A DNA stretch of 34,443 nt from Verrucomicrobiota bacterium (GCA_037139415.1 JBAXGN010000072.1:1-34443), one strand, 5' to 3'. Positions 16,482 to 26,497 are shown, numbered from the stretch's first letter. Notes: generated by a model not told the origin, from the letters alone. Program-made: numbers and translations.

Positions 16482-17264
16482 TCATTCCACGAAGGGCGCA
16501 GGCCAAGGGTTGTTATTGCTTGGGTCCGTACCGTGCTGTTCGATCCAGATATGATCGTTAGCGCTGAAATCAGGCGCAGTTGCAGTCGTGCCGGGAGTGT
16601 GAAGTACGGTTGGAGAGTGCCAGCGTTTCATCCCAGCATGCCCATCCGCATAGGACATCCCCGCTGCTTCACCGTGGTAGGTGGCTGGTTTGTCAATCCA
16701 CATAAAGGCGCTGTACGTAGCTGTGTAATCGATCCGGAAATAACCATCGTTGATGCTGGTATCATTTTCATCAATCAGCACGAAAAAGGAAGAAGGTCGG
16801 GTGATGCTGACCGATCTTCTGAACGCGAGGCCACCACTTACAGTGTTGTTCGTATTGCCTATGGCGCAATTCATGGTGATGCCACGCACCACACCCTGTT
16901 GGTTGCCCGGGCACTTGTAGATTTCAGTGCTGTTGACGTAGCGATAGAGCAGACCGTTGATCAGGAGCGCGGTGTTGGTCTTGTCTGCGGCGGTTTGCAT
17001 GTTGCCCACACACCACATAAGGTTTGTAGCGGTAATGGGTTGGCTGCCCATGTTCGGTACCAGCACCCCTTCATTGTCGTCCGCGTACATAATCCAACCC
17101 AAGCCAAGCTGCTTTTGGTTATTCATGCACATGGTGCCTTGCGCTTTTCTTTTGGCATTGGCCAAGGCAGGGAGTAGGAGACCGGCGAGAATGGCGATGA
17201 TGGCGATCACCACCAAGAGTTCAATCAGGGTGAACCCCCGTTTACTGGTAAATCTTGTGTTCAT
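16482..17264 (-). CDS. Prepilin-type N-terminal methylation protein (DUF1559-like)
   Basis: A 260-aa type II secretion/type IV pilin-like protein. [17 protein letters not shown] has the prepilin cleavage site after G10 and the Glu at F+5, followed by a hydrophobic helix ([18 protein letters not shown]). The next segment [18 protein letters not shown] is typical of the large PVC family of such proteins, and the C-terminus has [12 protein letters not shown], the H-x9-DG-type motif. They form pseudopilins or surface proteins; this one has no pilus assembly genes nearby. The start is at 17264; the frame upstream to 17312 would place extra residues before the cleavage site. It is transcribed toward the tRNA gene and divergent from the CotH gene. 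Confidence 0.92.
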   Translation of the reverse strand: MNTRFTSKRGFTLIELLVVIAIIAILAGLLLPALANAKRKAQGTMCMNNQKQLGLGWIMYADDNEGVLVPNMGSQPITATNLMWCVGNMQTAADKTNTALLINGLLYRYVNSTEIYKCPGNQQGVVRGITMNCAIGNTNNTVSGGLAFRRSVSITRPSSFFVLIDENDTSINDGYFRIDYTATYSAFMWIDKPATYHGEAAGMSYADGHAGMKRWHSPTVLHTPGTTATAPDFSANDHIWIEQHGTDPSNNNPWPAPFVE

Positions 17265-17568
17265 AGTCTTGGTTATAAGTATAGTTTTTGATAGCCACGC
17301 AAACAAGTTCAATTTTTACAAAAGTAACATGCGTGATTTTCACGCATAACGGGCAAACCTCACGCATACTACCCGCATTAAATCCTGTTTCTACAAGACC
17401 GCATAAATCATGCCAAATAGTTGGTGAACCTTGGTTCAATTCGTTTTAGGTCTTGACCACTCATTTCGCAGGCCTACCTTTCTGCACATGAACCAGCAAT
17501 TCAACCACGGTTTGGCGGGAATGGACGGAATAACAATCCGATGCCATGCTCCGCAATGGGGGGCTCCC

Positions 17569-19902
17569 ATGCCCGTTTCTGTGCCCTTAACTGCCTTGGT
17601 TCAGCAATTTTTCAAACTGCGCACCTTTTTGATTGGTTGGGGTATGCTGTTGGGACTGGCATGGGGAAGTCAGGCAGCCAATCCGCTGGAATCGGTTTGT
17701 ATCACGGAGTTTCTGGCTGTTAACCAGCATGGATTGCGGGATGAGGAAGGCAAGCGTTCCGGTTGGATCGAGCTTTACAATGGCGGCCATACCGCCATCA
17801 GCCTCGAAGGGTGTTACTTGACAGATAACCGCACAAACCTGGCACAATGGCGTTTCCCAAAAGTGGTGCTGCTGTCCGATACATATATGGTGGTGTTCGC
17901 TTCCGGCAAGGATCGCACTAACGACTTGGCGCATCTCCACACCCGTTTTCAGTTGAACCCGCAAGGCGGTTACCTGGCGCTGGTGAGTCCAGCCAAGGCA
18001 ATGCTCTCGGAGTTCGCCGGCTATCCCAAACAAGTCTCCGATGTTTCATACGGGCGACTGCGCGGGGAGTTGGCGCTCTGTGGCGCGTTTTTGCATCCCA
18101 CGCCCGGCAAGCCGAACGGGTACCGAGGACCGGAGTTCGCCCCAGAAGTCACATTTTCGAAGTCCAGCGGCGGTTTTACCCTTCCGTTCCCGCTCCAGCT
18201 TTCATGCGCGACACCCAAAACGGTGATTCGCTACACGCTGGACGGTTCGCTGCCGACGAGTGCCGCGCCAATCTATACCGCCCCGTTGCTCATCACGAAC
18301 TCAATCCAGGTCCGCGCCCGGGTTTATCAGGATGGTTTGCTTCCGGGCCCGCCGCAAAGTGAGGCGTTCCTCCTGCTGCATACCAACGTGGTGGAGTTCA
18401 CCTCCACGCTGCCGGTGATCGTGATAGACACGTTCGGCAAGGAACTGCCGGCTTTATCGCATTCCATGTACGCCAACCTGCTATTCTATGAGCCGGTCAA
18501 TGGAAAAACCTCGTTCACTAACCCCCCCGCGCTGGCAATACGCGGCGGTTTTCATGGGCGTGGTTCCAGCACCCGTGATATGCCCAAAGCCAGCTTTGCG
18601 GTGGAACTCTTGGATGAGTTCAATCATGAGCAGCATCACGCGGTGCTCGGTCTGCCATCAGAGTCGGACTGGGTACTCTATGCGGTGGACAACTATGAAC
18701 CGGTGATGATTCATAACCCGTTTGTTCACCAGTTAAGTCGTTCCATGGGGCGCTATTCTCCGCGAACCCGCTTCGTAGAAGTGTATTTATCCCGCAAAAA
18801 CGGCCCACTGACCAGCACTCACTATAATGGCATTTACGTGCTTGAGGAAAAGATCAAGGTGAGCAAGCACCGCCTGGTCATGGATCGGGTTGGCCCTGAT
18901 GATTTAAAGCCGCCGGAGGTAACCGGTGGGTATCTGCTCAAGGTGGATCGGCTGGGGCCAGACGAAGCCGGGCTGAGCGCCGCTGGCACCACCATGGCCT
19001 ATATCGAACCCAAAGAGCGGGTTATTAACCTGCCACAACGTGCCCCGCAAAAGGAATATCTCAAAACCTATTTCACAGACTTTGAACATGCGCTCCATGG
19101 TCCCAATTGGAAAGATCCAATTAAAGGGTATCGGGCCTTCATTGATGTGGATTCATGGATAGATTTTCATGTGCTGGAGGTGCTCAGTGGTAACGTGGAT
19201 ACCCTGGTGTTGAGTACCTATTTTCATAAACCGCGCAACGGAAAACTCATCTTTGGCCCGCATTGGGATTTTGACCGCGCGTTGGGCTCGACGGATGGCC
19301 GCGACGACAATCCCCGCCAGTGGAATACCGGCCCGTTCTTTGACGCAGCCTGGTGGAACCGGCTGTTCAGCGACCCAGATTTCTGGCAATTGTGGGTGGA
19401 CCGCTGGCAGGAGTTGCGCCAGAACCTGTTCTCGCTGGACAGCCTGAATGCCTTGACGGACCGGCTGGCGGGCGAACTGCGGGAGGCCCAACCGCGCGAG
19501 ACCAAGCGATGGGGTGTCCCATTGCGCGGTGGCAGCTACCAATCAGAGATTGATCTCATGAAACGCTGGCTCGCTAGCCGGGTGGATTTCATTGATCAAC
19601 AACTGGTGCAACCGCCTCGTTTCAGCCAACTGGGCGGCAAAATCACCCCAGAATTTAGTCTGACCATCGCTGGGCCCACCAATGCCACCGTCTATTATAC
19701 CCTCGACGGCTCCGATCCACGTCTGTCGCAAGGCGGCATCTCCTCCAACGCCATTGCATACACTGGCCCGCTGCAATTCAAGGCGAGTACCTTTGTCACG
19801 GCGCGGGCGCATAATCCTAACCAGCGGCAAACTGGTGGTCCCCCCACTTCCACCCCCTGGTCTAGCAGAGTCATGGCAAAGTTTACAGTTACGAAAAAAT
19901 AG
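17569..19902 (+). CDS. Exported lamin-tail / CotH kinase-like protein
   Basis: A 777-aa protein with a signal peptide (about 1-37, GWGMLLGLAWGSQAA). Domains in order: lamin-tail domain (about 40-145, ITEFLAVNQHG... SGWIELYN), a chitobiase/hexosaminidase C-terminal-like beta domain (about 190-262, IRYTLDGSLPT), a CotH kinase-like region (about 280-600, GRGSSTRDMPKASFAVEL, YNGIYVLEEKIKV, FGPHWDFDRALGS), and a second chitobiase-type beta domain (about 690-775, VYYTLDGSDPR). CotH-type kinases phosphorylate spore-coat protein in Bacillus; in PVC bacteria these large secreted versions are of unknown role. Start is unsure: TTG 17431, ATG 17488, 17521 and 17569 are in frame; the last gives the best signal peptide. 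It ends 2 bp from the convergent PA14/TPR gene. Confidence 0.85.
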   Translation: MPVSVPLTALVQQFFKLRTFLIGWGMLLGLAWGSQAANPLESVCITEFLAVNQHGLRDEEGKRSGWIELYNGGHTAISLEGCYLTDNRTNLAQWRFPKVVLLSDTYMVVFASGKDRTNDLAHLHTRFQLNPQGGYLALVSPAKAMLSEFAGYPKQVSDVSYGRLRGELALCGAFLHPTPGKPNGYRGPEFAPEVTFSKSSGGFTLPFPLQLSCATPKTVIRYTLDGSLPTSAAPIYTAPLLITNSIQVRARVYQDGLLPGPPQSEAFLLLHTNVVEFTSTLPVIVIDTFGKELPALSHSMYANLLFYEPVNGKTSFTNPPALAIRGGFHGRGSSTRDMPKASFAVELLDEFNHEQHHAVLGLPSESDWVLYAVDNYEPVMIHNPFVHQLSRSMGRYSPRTRFVEVYLSRKNGPLTSTHYNGIYVLEEKIKVSKHRLVMDRVGPDDLKPPEVTGGYLLKVDRLGPDEAGLSAAGTTMAYIEPKERVINLPQRAPQKEYLKTYFTDFEHALHGPNWKDPIKGYRAFIDVDSWIDFHVLEVLSGNVDTLVLSTYFHKPRNGKLIFGPHWDFDRALGSTDGRDDNPRQWNTGPFFDAAWWNRLFSDPDFWQLWVDRWQELRQNLFSLDSLNALTDRLAGELREAQPRETKRWGVPLRGGSYQSEIDLMKRWLASRVDFIDQQLVQPPRFSQLGGKITPEFSLTIAGPTNATVYYTLDGSDPRLSQGGISSNAIAYTGPLQFKASTFVTARAHNPNQRQTGGPPTSTPWSSRVMAKFTVTKK

Positions 19903-19904
19903 GG

Positions 19905-22025
19905 TTATTTGCGCTTTTTATCCGCGGGCAAGGAGATACCCCATTTATCCTTGGCTTTGGCGGTGGCCTCGCTATACGGATAATCTTTCAGCAACTTGGC
20001 CAGCACCCGGCCCGCTTCCTCGTCCTGCCCCAGGGCTTTATAAATTTCGGCCTGGTAATACATAAGTTCGGAGCGGTGAATGTCCACCACCGCCACGTGG
20101 AGCAACTGCTCGCAACGGGTCAGGGCGCGGGGATATTCCTTACGGCCCAGATACAATTGAATGCGGGTGGTGCCCGCCTCCATGGAGATGCGTTCCAAAG
20201 GCGTTTCCCACTCAAGTTGGCGCAAGACCTCCTCGGCCTTGGTGTATTCAAAGCGCCGCACAAAATCACGGGCACTTTCCAGACGCGCTCGGTTGCGCAT
20301 GTTTTGGGTGCGACTCAGTTCATTGACAAGGTTGCCGACGGTTTCATAAATTTTCACCGCCTCCGGCACCTTGCCTTGCAGCCAAAGTGCGTCGGCCTGC
20401 GTCAACGTTTTCAGGCGGACCTCGGTGGTTTCCAGAAAAGTCGGTTCAATCCTCTCCAGCAACCGCAAAGCCTCCTGCGGTTTCCCGGCAATGTTCACTT
20501 GGAAAATGGCATTGCGCAGACGCGCCTTTTCGCGAATGGATGGCAGCGCGCGTTCCATGGCCAGCCGCCAGCATAATTCCGCCATTTTATAGTCGCGCAT
20601 CTCGGGATGCTCGTAATGAAATCCGAGCAAATAAAAGGCTTCCGCCTGCACCTGGTTAAACTGCTCCTGCGCTCGCACACACGCGGTGCCCAGTGCCGTG
20701 AGCAAGGCGCGATCCTCCACGCGATCCGCAAATTTAACCAGCGTCCGCAAATCCTCCGGCTGCATTTGCGGCACATTATTGGAACCCACGATCATCTTTT
20801 TTTGTTTCTCGAACAGTGGGTCTGACCATTCCGGCGCCAGCAACCAGTTCGGTTGCACATTGACGGCTTGTCCCAGCGTGATTTTGTGCCCATCCTGATC
20901 CGTCACCTCCAACGTAGCCCGCCGCAGATCGCGCGCTGCCAGCGGATGCAAGAGCTGCTTGCCCTGTCCTTTATAGCCATCCTCCAATTCCCATTGGTAG
21001 GTGATTGCATCTGCCAGACCAAAAGCACGGAACCCAACGTTGACCAGCGCCATATCATCCACCATGTTGTGGTCCACCATTTCCCATTCAAAGTAGGCAC
21101 GCCGCGGCGCGCCCGGCGCGGTTTCAAATTCCACCACCTCGAATTGGCCCACCGGCTCGTACACCCTGCCGGGCATGAGGTCCAGGTACTTGGCCCCCGG
21201 CGGCTTCCAACCCACCTCGGCCAGCCATTCCCCGCCAGTATGCATGAACAAATATTCAATCTGATGGCGTCCGGCGGCGAGCCGCGCTTTGCCGCTGAAC
21301 TGTCCGTGGGTGCCGCGTCCCCGTTCTTGCGGCCCGCGGTTCACCACCAGTTTGTTATCAATGCGCAGATACGACGGACTCGATGAAACAATGCAGAACT
21401 CATACTCATCGGCCTTGGGAATTTTGATGTATCCGGAATAATACCCCATGAAATTGGTGGCCGCGCCATGGGGGTGAATCCCTTGAAAAATCAGGGAGAC
21501 CGGGCTGCGGCCCAAAATAGGGCCGCTGGAATTAAATTGACGCAAAGCCCGATCCCACTCATCGAACCGGCCAGGTTGGGCGCGTCGGGTTTCCAGAAAC
21601 AAGCCAGCGGTCGGGCGCCAGGTATTGATCTCGGGTTTGGCACTTTCTTGCAGATAGACGAGAAAGGAGGAACCGCTAAACGCCGTGCCGGTATCAAAGG
21701 CGATTTTGAACATGTCGCCATTGGTCGCCCAGAGTAACCCCGCATTTACGCGAGTACCGTCCGCCGTGTACACGCTCACCTTGCAACGGGCGGCGTCAAT
21801 TCCGCAAGGAGCCACCGAAACCACGCTGACCGGCGCACCGCCCGGGGAATTCTTGACGGGATGGACCCGCACGCGCCATGAGGCCCCGGCATCATGCCAG
21901 GTATCCGCCCTTAAGGGCGCACCGGCAAGTACCCCCAAGACCAGGAGCAACCCGACGCGCCAGCCAGTGGTTTTTAACCACGCTTTATGCGCCATCACCC
22001 GAATCAAGTTGCGGTCGTGTTTCAT
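19905..22025 (-). CDS. Exported PA14-like / TPR-rich protein
   Basis: A 706-aa protein with a signal peptide (VGLLLVLGVLAGAPLRA). Region about 170-280 resembles a PA14-type beta domain (MGYYSGYIKIPKADEYEF, YLRIDNKLVVN, GRHQIEYLFMHTGGEW), which often binds glycans. A PKD-like beta segment follows (about 305-395, ITYQWELEDG). The C-terminal 250 residues are helical and repeat-like (EVLRQLEWETPLERIS, YPRALTRCEQLL, MYYQAEIYKALGQDEEAGRVL), matching tetratricopeptide repeats. Probably a surface or periplasmic binding protein. The start could be 22025, 22028, 21995 or 22097; 22025 is chosen for its AGG just upstream. Divergent from purB. Confidence 0.75.
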   Translation of the reverse strand: MKHDRNLIRVMAHKAWLKTTGWRVGLLLVLGVLAGAPLRADTWHDAGASWRVRVHPVKNSPGGAPVSVVSVAPCGIDAARCKVSVYTADGTRVNAGLLWATNGDMFKIAFDTGTAFSGSSFLVYLQESAKPEINTWRPTAGLFLETRRAQPGRFDEWDRALRQFNSSGPILGRSPVSLIFQGIHPHGAATNFMGYYSGYIKIPKADEYEFCIVSSSPSYLRIDNKLVVNRGPQERGRGTHGQFSGKARLAAGRHQIEYLFMHTGGEWLAEVGWKPPGAKYLDLMPGRVYEPVGQFEVVEFETAPGAPRRAYFEWEMVDHNMVDDMALVNVGFRAFGLADAITYQWELEDGYKGQGKQLLHPLAARDLRRATLEVTDQDGHKITLGQAVNVQPNWLLAPEWSDPLFEKQKKMIVGSNNVPQMQPEDLRTLVKFADRVEDRALLTALGTACVRAQEQFNQVQAEAFYLLGFHYEHPEMRDYKMAELCWRLAMERALPSIREKARLRNAIFQVNIAGKPQEALRLLERIEPTFLETTEVRLKTLTQADALWLQGKVPEAVKIYETVGNLVNELSRTQNMRNRARLESARDFVRRFEYTKAEEVLRQLEWETPLERISMEAGTTRIQLYLGRKEYPRALTRCEQLLHVAVVDIHRSELMYYQAEIYKALGQDEEAGRVLAKLLKDYPYSEATAKAKDKWGISLPADKKRK

Positions 22026-22149
22026 CATGCCTGCGAACCGGCACATCATGCAAACTACGGCAGGAAAAGGAAATGGCAAAATAACGCGTTTACCCATGCC
22101 CCTTCATTCCGCACTCGACGCCCAGCCGATCAGCCGTTAGCATGGGCTT

Positions 22150-23466
22150 ATGATACAACGTTATTCGCGTCCCGCGATGCGGGAAATTTGGACAGAACAG
22201 CGCAAACTGGAAATCTGGTTGCAGATCGAACTGCTGGCCACCGAGGCATTGGTGCAGGAAGGCGTCGTGCCCGCCGCTGATTTCGCGATCATGCGCTCCA
22301 AAGCCGGCTTTAATGTGGAGCGCTGCAAGGAACTGGAAAAAACGCTCAACCACGACGTCATCGCCTTTACCACGTGCGTGGCTGAATATATCAACGCTCC
22401 CGCCAGCCGTTGGTTTCACTTTGGCCTGACCAGCAGCGATGTGCTGGACACCGCCTTTGCCGTGCAAATGAGCCAATCGGCAGACATCCTGTTGCAGGAT
22501 CTCAAGGATCTGCGCGCAGTGATTGCCAGGAAGGCCAAGGAACATATCAATACCCCCTGCATCGGGCGCAGCCATGGCATCCATGCCGAACCCACCACGT
22601 TCGGACTGAAGCTGGCGCTGATGTACGATGAATTTGGCCGCGCCATCCGGCGGTTGGAAGCCGCCCGGGAAACAGTGGCCGTCGGCAAACTTTCCGGCGC
22701 GGTGGGCACCAGCGCGCATCTTTCGCCGAAGATTGAAGATTTTGTCTGCAAGAAACTCGGGCTGAAAGCCGCGCCGCTGGCCACCCAGGTGATTCAGCGG
22801 GACATTCACGCGGAGTTCATGTCCGCCATGGCCCTGGTCGGCGCCAGCATCGAGCGTTGGGCCACGGAGTTCCGGCATTTGCAGCGCACCGAGGTGCTGG
22901 AAGCGGAAGAGTTTTTCGCCAAAGGCCAGAAAGGGTCCAGCGCGATGCCGCACAAGCGCAATCCAATCACTGGCGAGCGGTTGACAGGTTTGGCCCGCGT
23001 GTTACGCGGCAACGCCCTGGCCGCCATGGAAAACGTGGCCCTCTGGCACGAACGGGATATCAGCCACAGCAGCGTCGAACGCATTATTTTCCCCGACTCC
23101 TGCACCTTGCTGGATTACATGCTGGCGCTACTGACGAAACTGACGGAAGGCCTGATCGTTTATCCCGAGAACATGAAGAAGAACCTGGGGCTTTCCCTGG
23201 GCATGTGGAATTCCCAGACCGTGCTGCTGGCCCTGATCAAGAAAGGCCTGACGCGCGAACAAGCCTATGAATTGGTGCAACGCAGCGCGATGAAGACCTG
23301 GGCCACCAAGCATGCGGGCCGCGATGACGCCAATTTTCTGGAAGAGCTGCGCAAAGATCCGGAAGTGGCGCAACACTTTGCCGCGGGAGAATTGGAGAAG
23401 CTCTGCTCGCTCGACTTTCATTTCAAACAGGTCAAGGCACGCTTTAAGAAGGTCGGGATTGTCTAA
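22150..23466 (+). CDS. purB: Adenylosuccinate lyase
   Basis: A 438-aa fumarase/aspartase-superfamily lyase that releases fumarate from SAICAR and from adenylosuccinate in purine synthesis. It opens MIQRYSRPAMREIWTEQRKL, typical of PurB. TSSDVLDTAFAVQM and IGRSHGIHAEPTTFGLKLA supply active-site residues, and the superfamily signature GSSAMPHKRNP lies at about 262-272. Length is normal. It is a single housekeeping gene here, not in a pur operon, and has no obvious Shine-Dalgarno. A small hairpin at 23642-23655 downstream may end its transcript. Confidence 0.97.
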   Translation: MIQRYSRPAMREIWTEQRKLEIWLQIELLATEALVQEGVVPAADFAIMRSKAGFNVERCKELEKTLNHDVIAFTTCVAEYINAPASRWFHFGLTSSDVLDTAFAVQMSQSADILLQDLKDLRAVIARKAKEHINTPCIGRSHGIHAEPTTFGLKLALMYDEFGRAIRRLEAARETVAVGKLSGAVGTSAHLSPKIEDFVCKKLGLKAAPLATQVIQRDIHAEFMSAMALVGASIERWATEFRHLQRTEVLEAEEFFAKGQKGSSAMPHKRNPITGERLTGLARVLRGNALAAMENVALWHERDISHSSVERIIFPDSCTLLDYMLALLTKLTEGLIVYPENMKKNLGLSLGMWNSQTVLLALIKKGLTREQAYELVQRSAMKTWATKHAGRDDANFLEELRKDPEVAQHFAAGELEKLCSLDFHFKQVKARFKKVGIV

Positions 23467-23818
23467 TGCCCGCCGCCACACTCTCCGGTGATGCCCAGCG
23501 TGTCACCGGGAGTGCGCGGGGGAGTCCTGGCGGTTCTTGGAAAGCCACGTGCGGCGATTCGCATTGAGCGGTGGATTCTGGTTGAACCCAATCACCCAAT
23601 CAAACCACCCCACTACACCGCCCGCACCGGTGTAATTTTGGACTCCTTTTGGAGTAGTTTTTCATATTGGCATCCTGTCCATCGCGTCTCCGCTCGCCGC
23701 TGGCTTCCAACTCCAAGCTCCTATCTTACGAGATTAATTTTTTTGCCAACTGATCTTTTTGCCATGTCGGTGTTTGATTTTTCTGCAAAATTTTGGTTTT
23801 CCATTTTCTGCTATCGCG
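23467..23818. other. 352-bp intergenic region between convergent purB and aminotransferase
   Basis: No gene is supported. Just after purB an imperfect hairpin (CTCCGGTGA at about 23480-23488 against TCACCGGGAG at about 23503-23512) is seen. At 23642-23655 ACTCC-TTTT-GGAGT is followed by AGTTTTT, a weak terminator-like hairpin on the plus strand. Nothing else was recognised. Confidence 0.5.
23642..23662 (+). terminator. Weak terminator-like hairpin after purB
   Basis: A 5-bp stem ACTCC/GGAGT with TTTT loop, followed by AGTTTTT. Short and 176 bp from the purB stop, so only a candidate. Confidence 0.3.
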
Positions 23819-25201
23819 TTAGGTCTTCGCCAGGACAGCCACGGATTCCTGAACCGCTTCCGCCAGCACCGCGAGGCCTTCGCGCAGGGCGGCTTCGGGG
23901 ATGGTGAGCGGCGGGGCGATTTTTACTGTCTGGCCCCAGGCACCCACGGGCGCGAAAATGAGCAGCCCCTTCTGGAAACAGCGTTCAATGATCGCGTGCG
24001 CCAAGTCGTGGTTCGGTTCCTTGCGTCCGGGCTGGACGATCTGCAAGCCAGCCACCAAGCCGCGCGCGGTCACGTGGCCAATGACGTTGGGATGCTGGGC
24101 CTGAATGGCGCGCAAACCGGCGAGCAGGATGGGTTCCAGCTTGGCGGCATTTTCGGTCAGGTGTTCGTCCAGAATCTTTTTGATGCTGGCCATTGCGGCA
24201 GCGCAGCAGACGGGGTTGCCGGTGTGGGTGCTGGTCATCGAGCCAGGACCGAACTGGTCCATGATCTCCGGTTTGCCAAGCACGGCGGAAAGGGGCAGGG
24301 AACTGCTGATGCCCTTGCCGCAGCAGATCAGGTCCGGCACCACGCCGTAATGTTCAAACGCCCAGAATTTACCGGTGCGCCCAAACCCGGCCTGTACTTC
24401 GTCAAAGGTCAGCACGACGTTGTGCTTGGCGCACCAGGCGTGCAGTTTCTGCACGTACTCCACCGGTGCGAAATCCGGGCCGACGCCCTGATAGGTCTCC
24501 ATCATCACGCCCGCCACATCTTCCGGCGCCAATCCCTTGCGCACGAGCACGGCCAGGAAGGCGTCGAAGCTGGTGTCGGTGGTCCAATAGCCATCGGGGA
24601 ATGGCATTTGGATAATGGCTGGGTCTTCATTGACGATCCATGCCTTTTGTCCGGCCATTCCGCCGGCCTGTTGCGAGCCCAGGGTGCGTCCGTGGAAACC
24701 GCGCTCGAAGCTGAGAATGGCAATTTTCCGTTTGCCGCCCACCTGGATGCCGTGGGCGCGGCTCAGCTTGATGGCGCATTCGGTGGCCTCAGAACCGGTG
24801 GTGAGCAAAAAGACTTTTTTCAGCGGCTCCGGCGCAACACCCGCCAGGCACTGCACGAGCGCCGCCCGTTCCTCGCTGGGAAAACAGTAATTATGGATCA
24901 GCCCGCTGTTGACTTGGTCCACGATGGCCTGGCGGATTTCCTTGACGCCATGCCCCGCGTTGGTGACGAGCACGCCGGAACTCCAGTCGAGCCAGCGGTT
25001 GCCGTATTTGTCATAGACAAAGATGTCTTCTGCGCGCTCCCACACAATCGGCGGCTGGCCGCGCATGGATTGCGGCTCAAACTGGCGCAGGGTTTCCAGC
25101 GTCGGCACGGAATCCGGATGCGGAACCGGGGTGACAATGCGGCGATATTTGGTTTCCACCCGGGCAACTTCCCGGGGAATAATGCTGAATTCTTTTCCCA
25201 T
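23819..25201 (-). CDS. Class III PLP-dependent aminotransferase
   Basis: A 460-aa fold-type I enzyme of the GABA/ornithine aminotransferase group, moving an amino group between an amine substrate and a keto acid. The PLP lysine is K296 in LICCGKGISSSLPLSAVLG. Other family marks: LLTTGSEATECAIKLSR (phosphate cup), ILSFERGFHGRTLGS, and VVLTFDEVQAGFGRTGKF (Asp binding the pyridine nitrogen). Substrate cannot be assigned; the extended N-terminus (about 1-60) resembles diaminobutyrate/GABA-type members. It follows the Gfo/Idh/MocA gene by 27 bp on the same strand, so the two are very likely one operon. No Shine-Dalgarno seen. Confidence 0.94.
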   Translation of the reverse strand: MGKEFSIIPREVARVETKYRRIVTPVPHPDSVPTLETLRQFEPQSMRGQPPIVWERAEDIFVYDKYGNRWLDWSSGVLVTNAGHGVKEIRQAIVDQVNSGLIHNYCFPSEERAALVQCLAGVAPEPLKKVFLLTTGSEATECAIKLSRAHGIQVGGKRKIAILSFERGFHGRTLGSQQAGGMAGQKAWIVNEDPAIIQMPFPDGYWTTDTSFDAFLAVLVRKGLAPEDVAGVMMETYQGVGPDFAPVEYVQKLHAWCAKHNVVLTFDEVQAGFGRTGKFWAFEHYGVVPDLICCGKGISSSLPLSAVLGKPEIMDQFGPGSMTSTHTGNPVCCAAAMASIKKILDEHLTENAAKLEPILLAGLRAIQAQHPNVIGHVTARGLVAGLQIVQPGRKEPNHDLAHAIIERCFQKGLLIFAPVGAWGQTVKIAPPLTIPEAALREGLAVLAEAVQESVAVLAKT

Positions 25202-25228
25202 AAATTATTGTATCGTAAATGTTCTGGT

Positions 25229-26497
25229 TCAGCGGCGCGAGGCCACACTGGGATGTGTACCGTACGCAATGTCCACCCACGCGCCATCATTGACGATGGA
25301 AATGCGGGCCGCCTCGACGACGAGTTCGTTGATGAAACTGTTGGCCGGGGTGGCCAGAATGCCCTGCTGATCCACTTCAGCGAGCAGTTCGCGCCGGCGG
25401 CGCAAGGCGTGATCGCCGGTCAGGGCGGCGGTCTCCGCTTCGATCCGGTTCATGGTATCGAGCAGCGCGGCGACGGAATCGTAGCCGTAGCCCACCGGCT
25501 TGAAGCCGGGGCCTTCCCACGGTACGAGGCGGAAATAATCCGGGCTGACATAATTATACTTGGAACCGCCGCAGCCGATGCCTTCCAGATAGCTGTGGCG
25601 CACGCCGCGATCATTGTCACGGTGTTCAATCATGCCGCTGGCATTCTTGCCCTCGCAATACATGAGCAAGCCCTGGTCGTTGCTGCCGGCGGCATCATCG
25701 GGATAACCCAGGCCGTCGGTCACGGAAAGCAGCGCGCCGTTTTCATAGCGCACGCGGCCGTTGGACCAGAGGTAGCCTTCCTTGCCATTGGGGAAACGTC
25801 CTTTCACGCCGGAAACGGAGAGCGACGCCGGCTTCAGCCCGGTGATGAAATAGACGAGGTCCACGTAATGGCAGCCGACATAGACAAACGGATCGGTCAT
25901 GTCGCAGGTGAACCAGTTCTGAAAATTCGAGTGCCGGTAATAGTACGGCTCGATCAGCTTGGCCTCGCCGAGGGTGAACTCACCGAAGTGGCCCTGCGCA
26001 TACTGGCGCTTGGCCATGAGGGAACGGTGATCGAAACGCTTGTGATACTCGACGCCCACGAACAGCCCTTTCTCGCGGGCGAGCAGTTCAATTTCGTGCG
26101 CCTGTTGGTATTTCAGCACCAGCGGTTTCACGCAAAGAACATGTTGGTCCCGCTTTAACGCTTCCAGCACCACGGGGTAATGATGCTGATCGGGCACCGC
26201 CACAATCACCGCCTGGCGGGGGGCCAGCCGGGCCAGCGCTTCCTTGTACAAATCGGGATACATGCGATCCGGCGGTTCATCCAGTCGCGGCATGGGCACA
26301 AAGTCCTGTCCCGGGAACGCCTGTTGCAGGGACGCGCTGGCTTTGAGCGCGTTGAGTGAGGTGCTATGCTGCGCGCAAATATACAGTTTACCCACCCGTC
26401 CCAGCCGTTGCAGGTGATACACGGAGGGGAGGATTTGGTCGTGGACGATCATTCCGCCACCGATGAGGACCACATCCAGACTGTTTCGATGGTTCAT
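25229..26497 (-). CDS. Gfo/Idh/MocA-family oxidoreductase
   Basis: A 422-aa NAD(P)-dependent dehydrogenase-like protein. The N-terminal Rossmann fold starts MNHRNSLDVVLIGGGMIVHDQI (GGGM in place of the classical GxGxxG), then AVIVAVPDQHHYPVVLEAL and HVLCVKPLV with the family's conserved CKPL-like lysine, and GVEYHKRFDHR. The C-terminal domain has beta-sheet segments such as YVGCHYVDLVYFITG, with the family His. Such enzymes oxidise or reduce sugars and cyclitols. It is the first gene of a pair with the class III aminotransferase. The frame extends to 26548 but ATG 26497 matches the fold start. Confidence 0.9.
   Translation of the reverse strand: MNHRNSLDVVLIGGGMIVHDQILPSVYHLQRLGRVGKLYICAQHSTSLNALKASASLQQAFPGQDFVPMPRLDEPPDRMYPDLYKEALARLAPRQAVIVAVPDQHHYPVVLEALKRDQHVLCVKPLVLKYQQAHEIELLAREKGLFVGVEYHKRFDHRSLMAKRQYAQGHFGEFTLGEAKLIEPYYYRHSNFQNWFTCDMTDPFVYVGCHYVDLVYFITGLKPASLSVSGVKGRFPNGKEGYLWSNGRVRYENGALLSVTDGLGYPDDAAGSNDQGLLMYCEGKNASGMIEHRDNDRGVRHSYLEGIGCGGSKYNYVSPDYFRLVPWEGPGFKPVGYGYDSVAALLDTMNRIEAETAALTGDHALRRRRELLAEVDQQGILATPANSFINELVVEAARISIVNDGAWVDIAYGTHPSVASRR

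Noticed and set aside
23759-26158. 799-codon plus-strand open frame opposite the aminotransferase and Gfo/Idh genes
   Set aside because: It has no recognisable domain and is the antisense shadow of two well supported genes in high-GC coding sequence.
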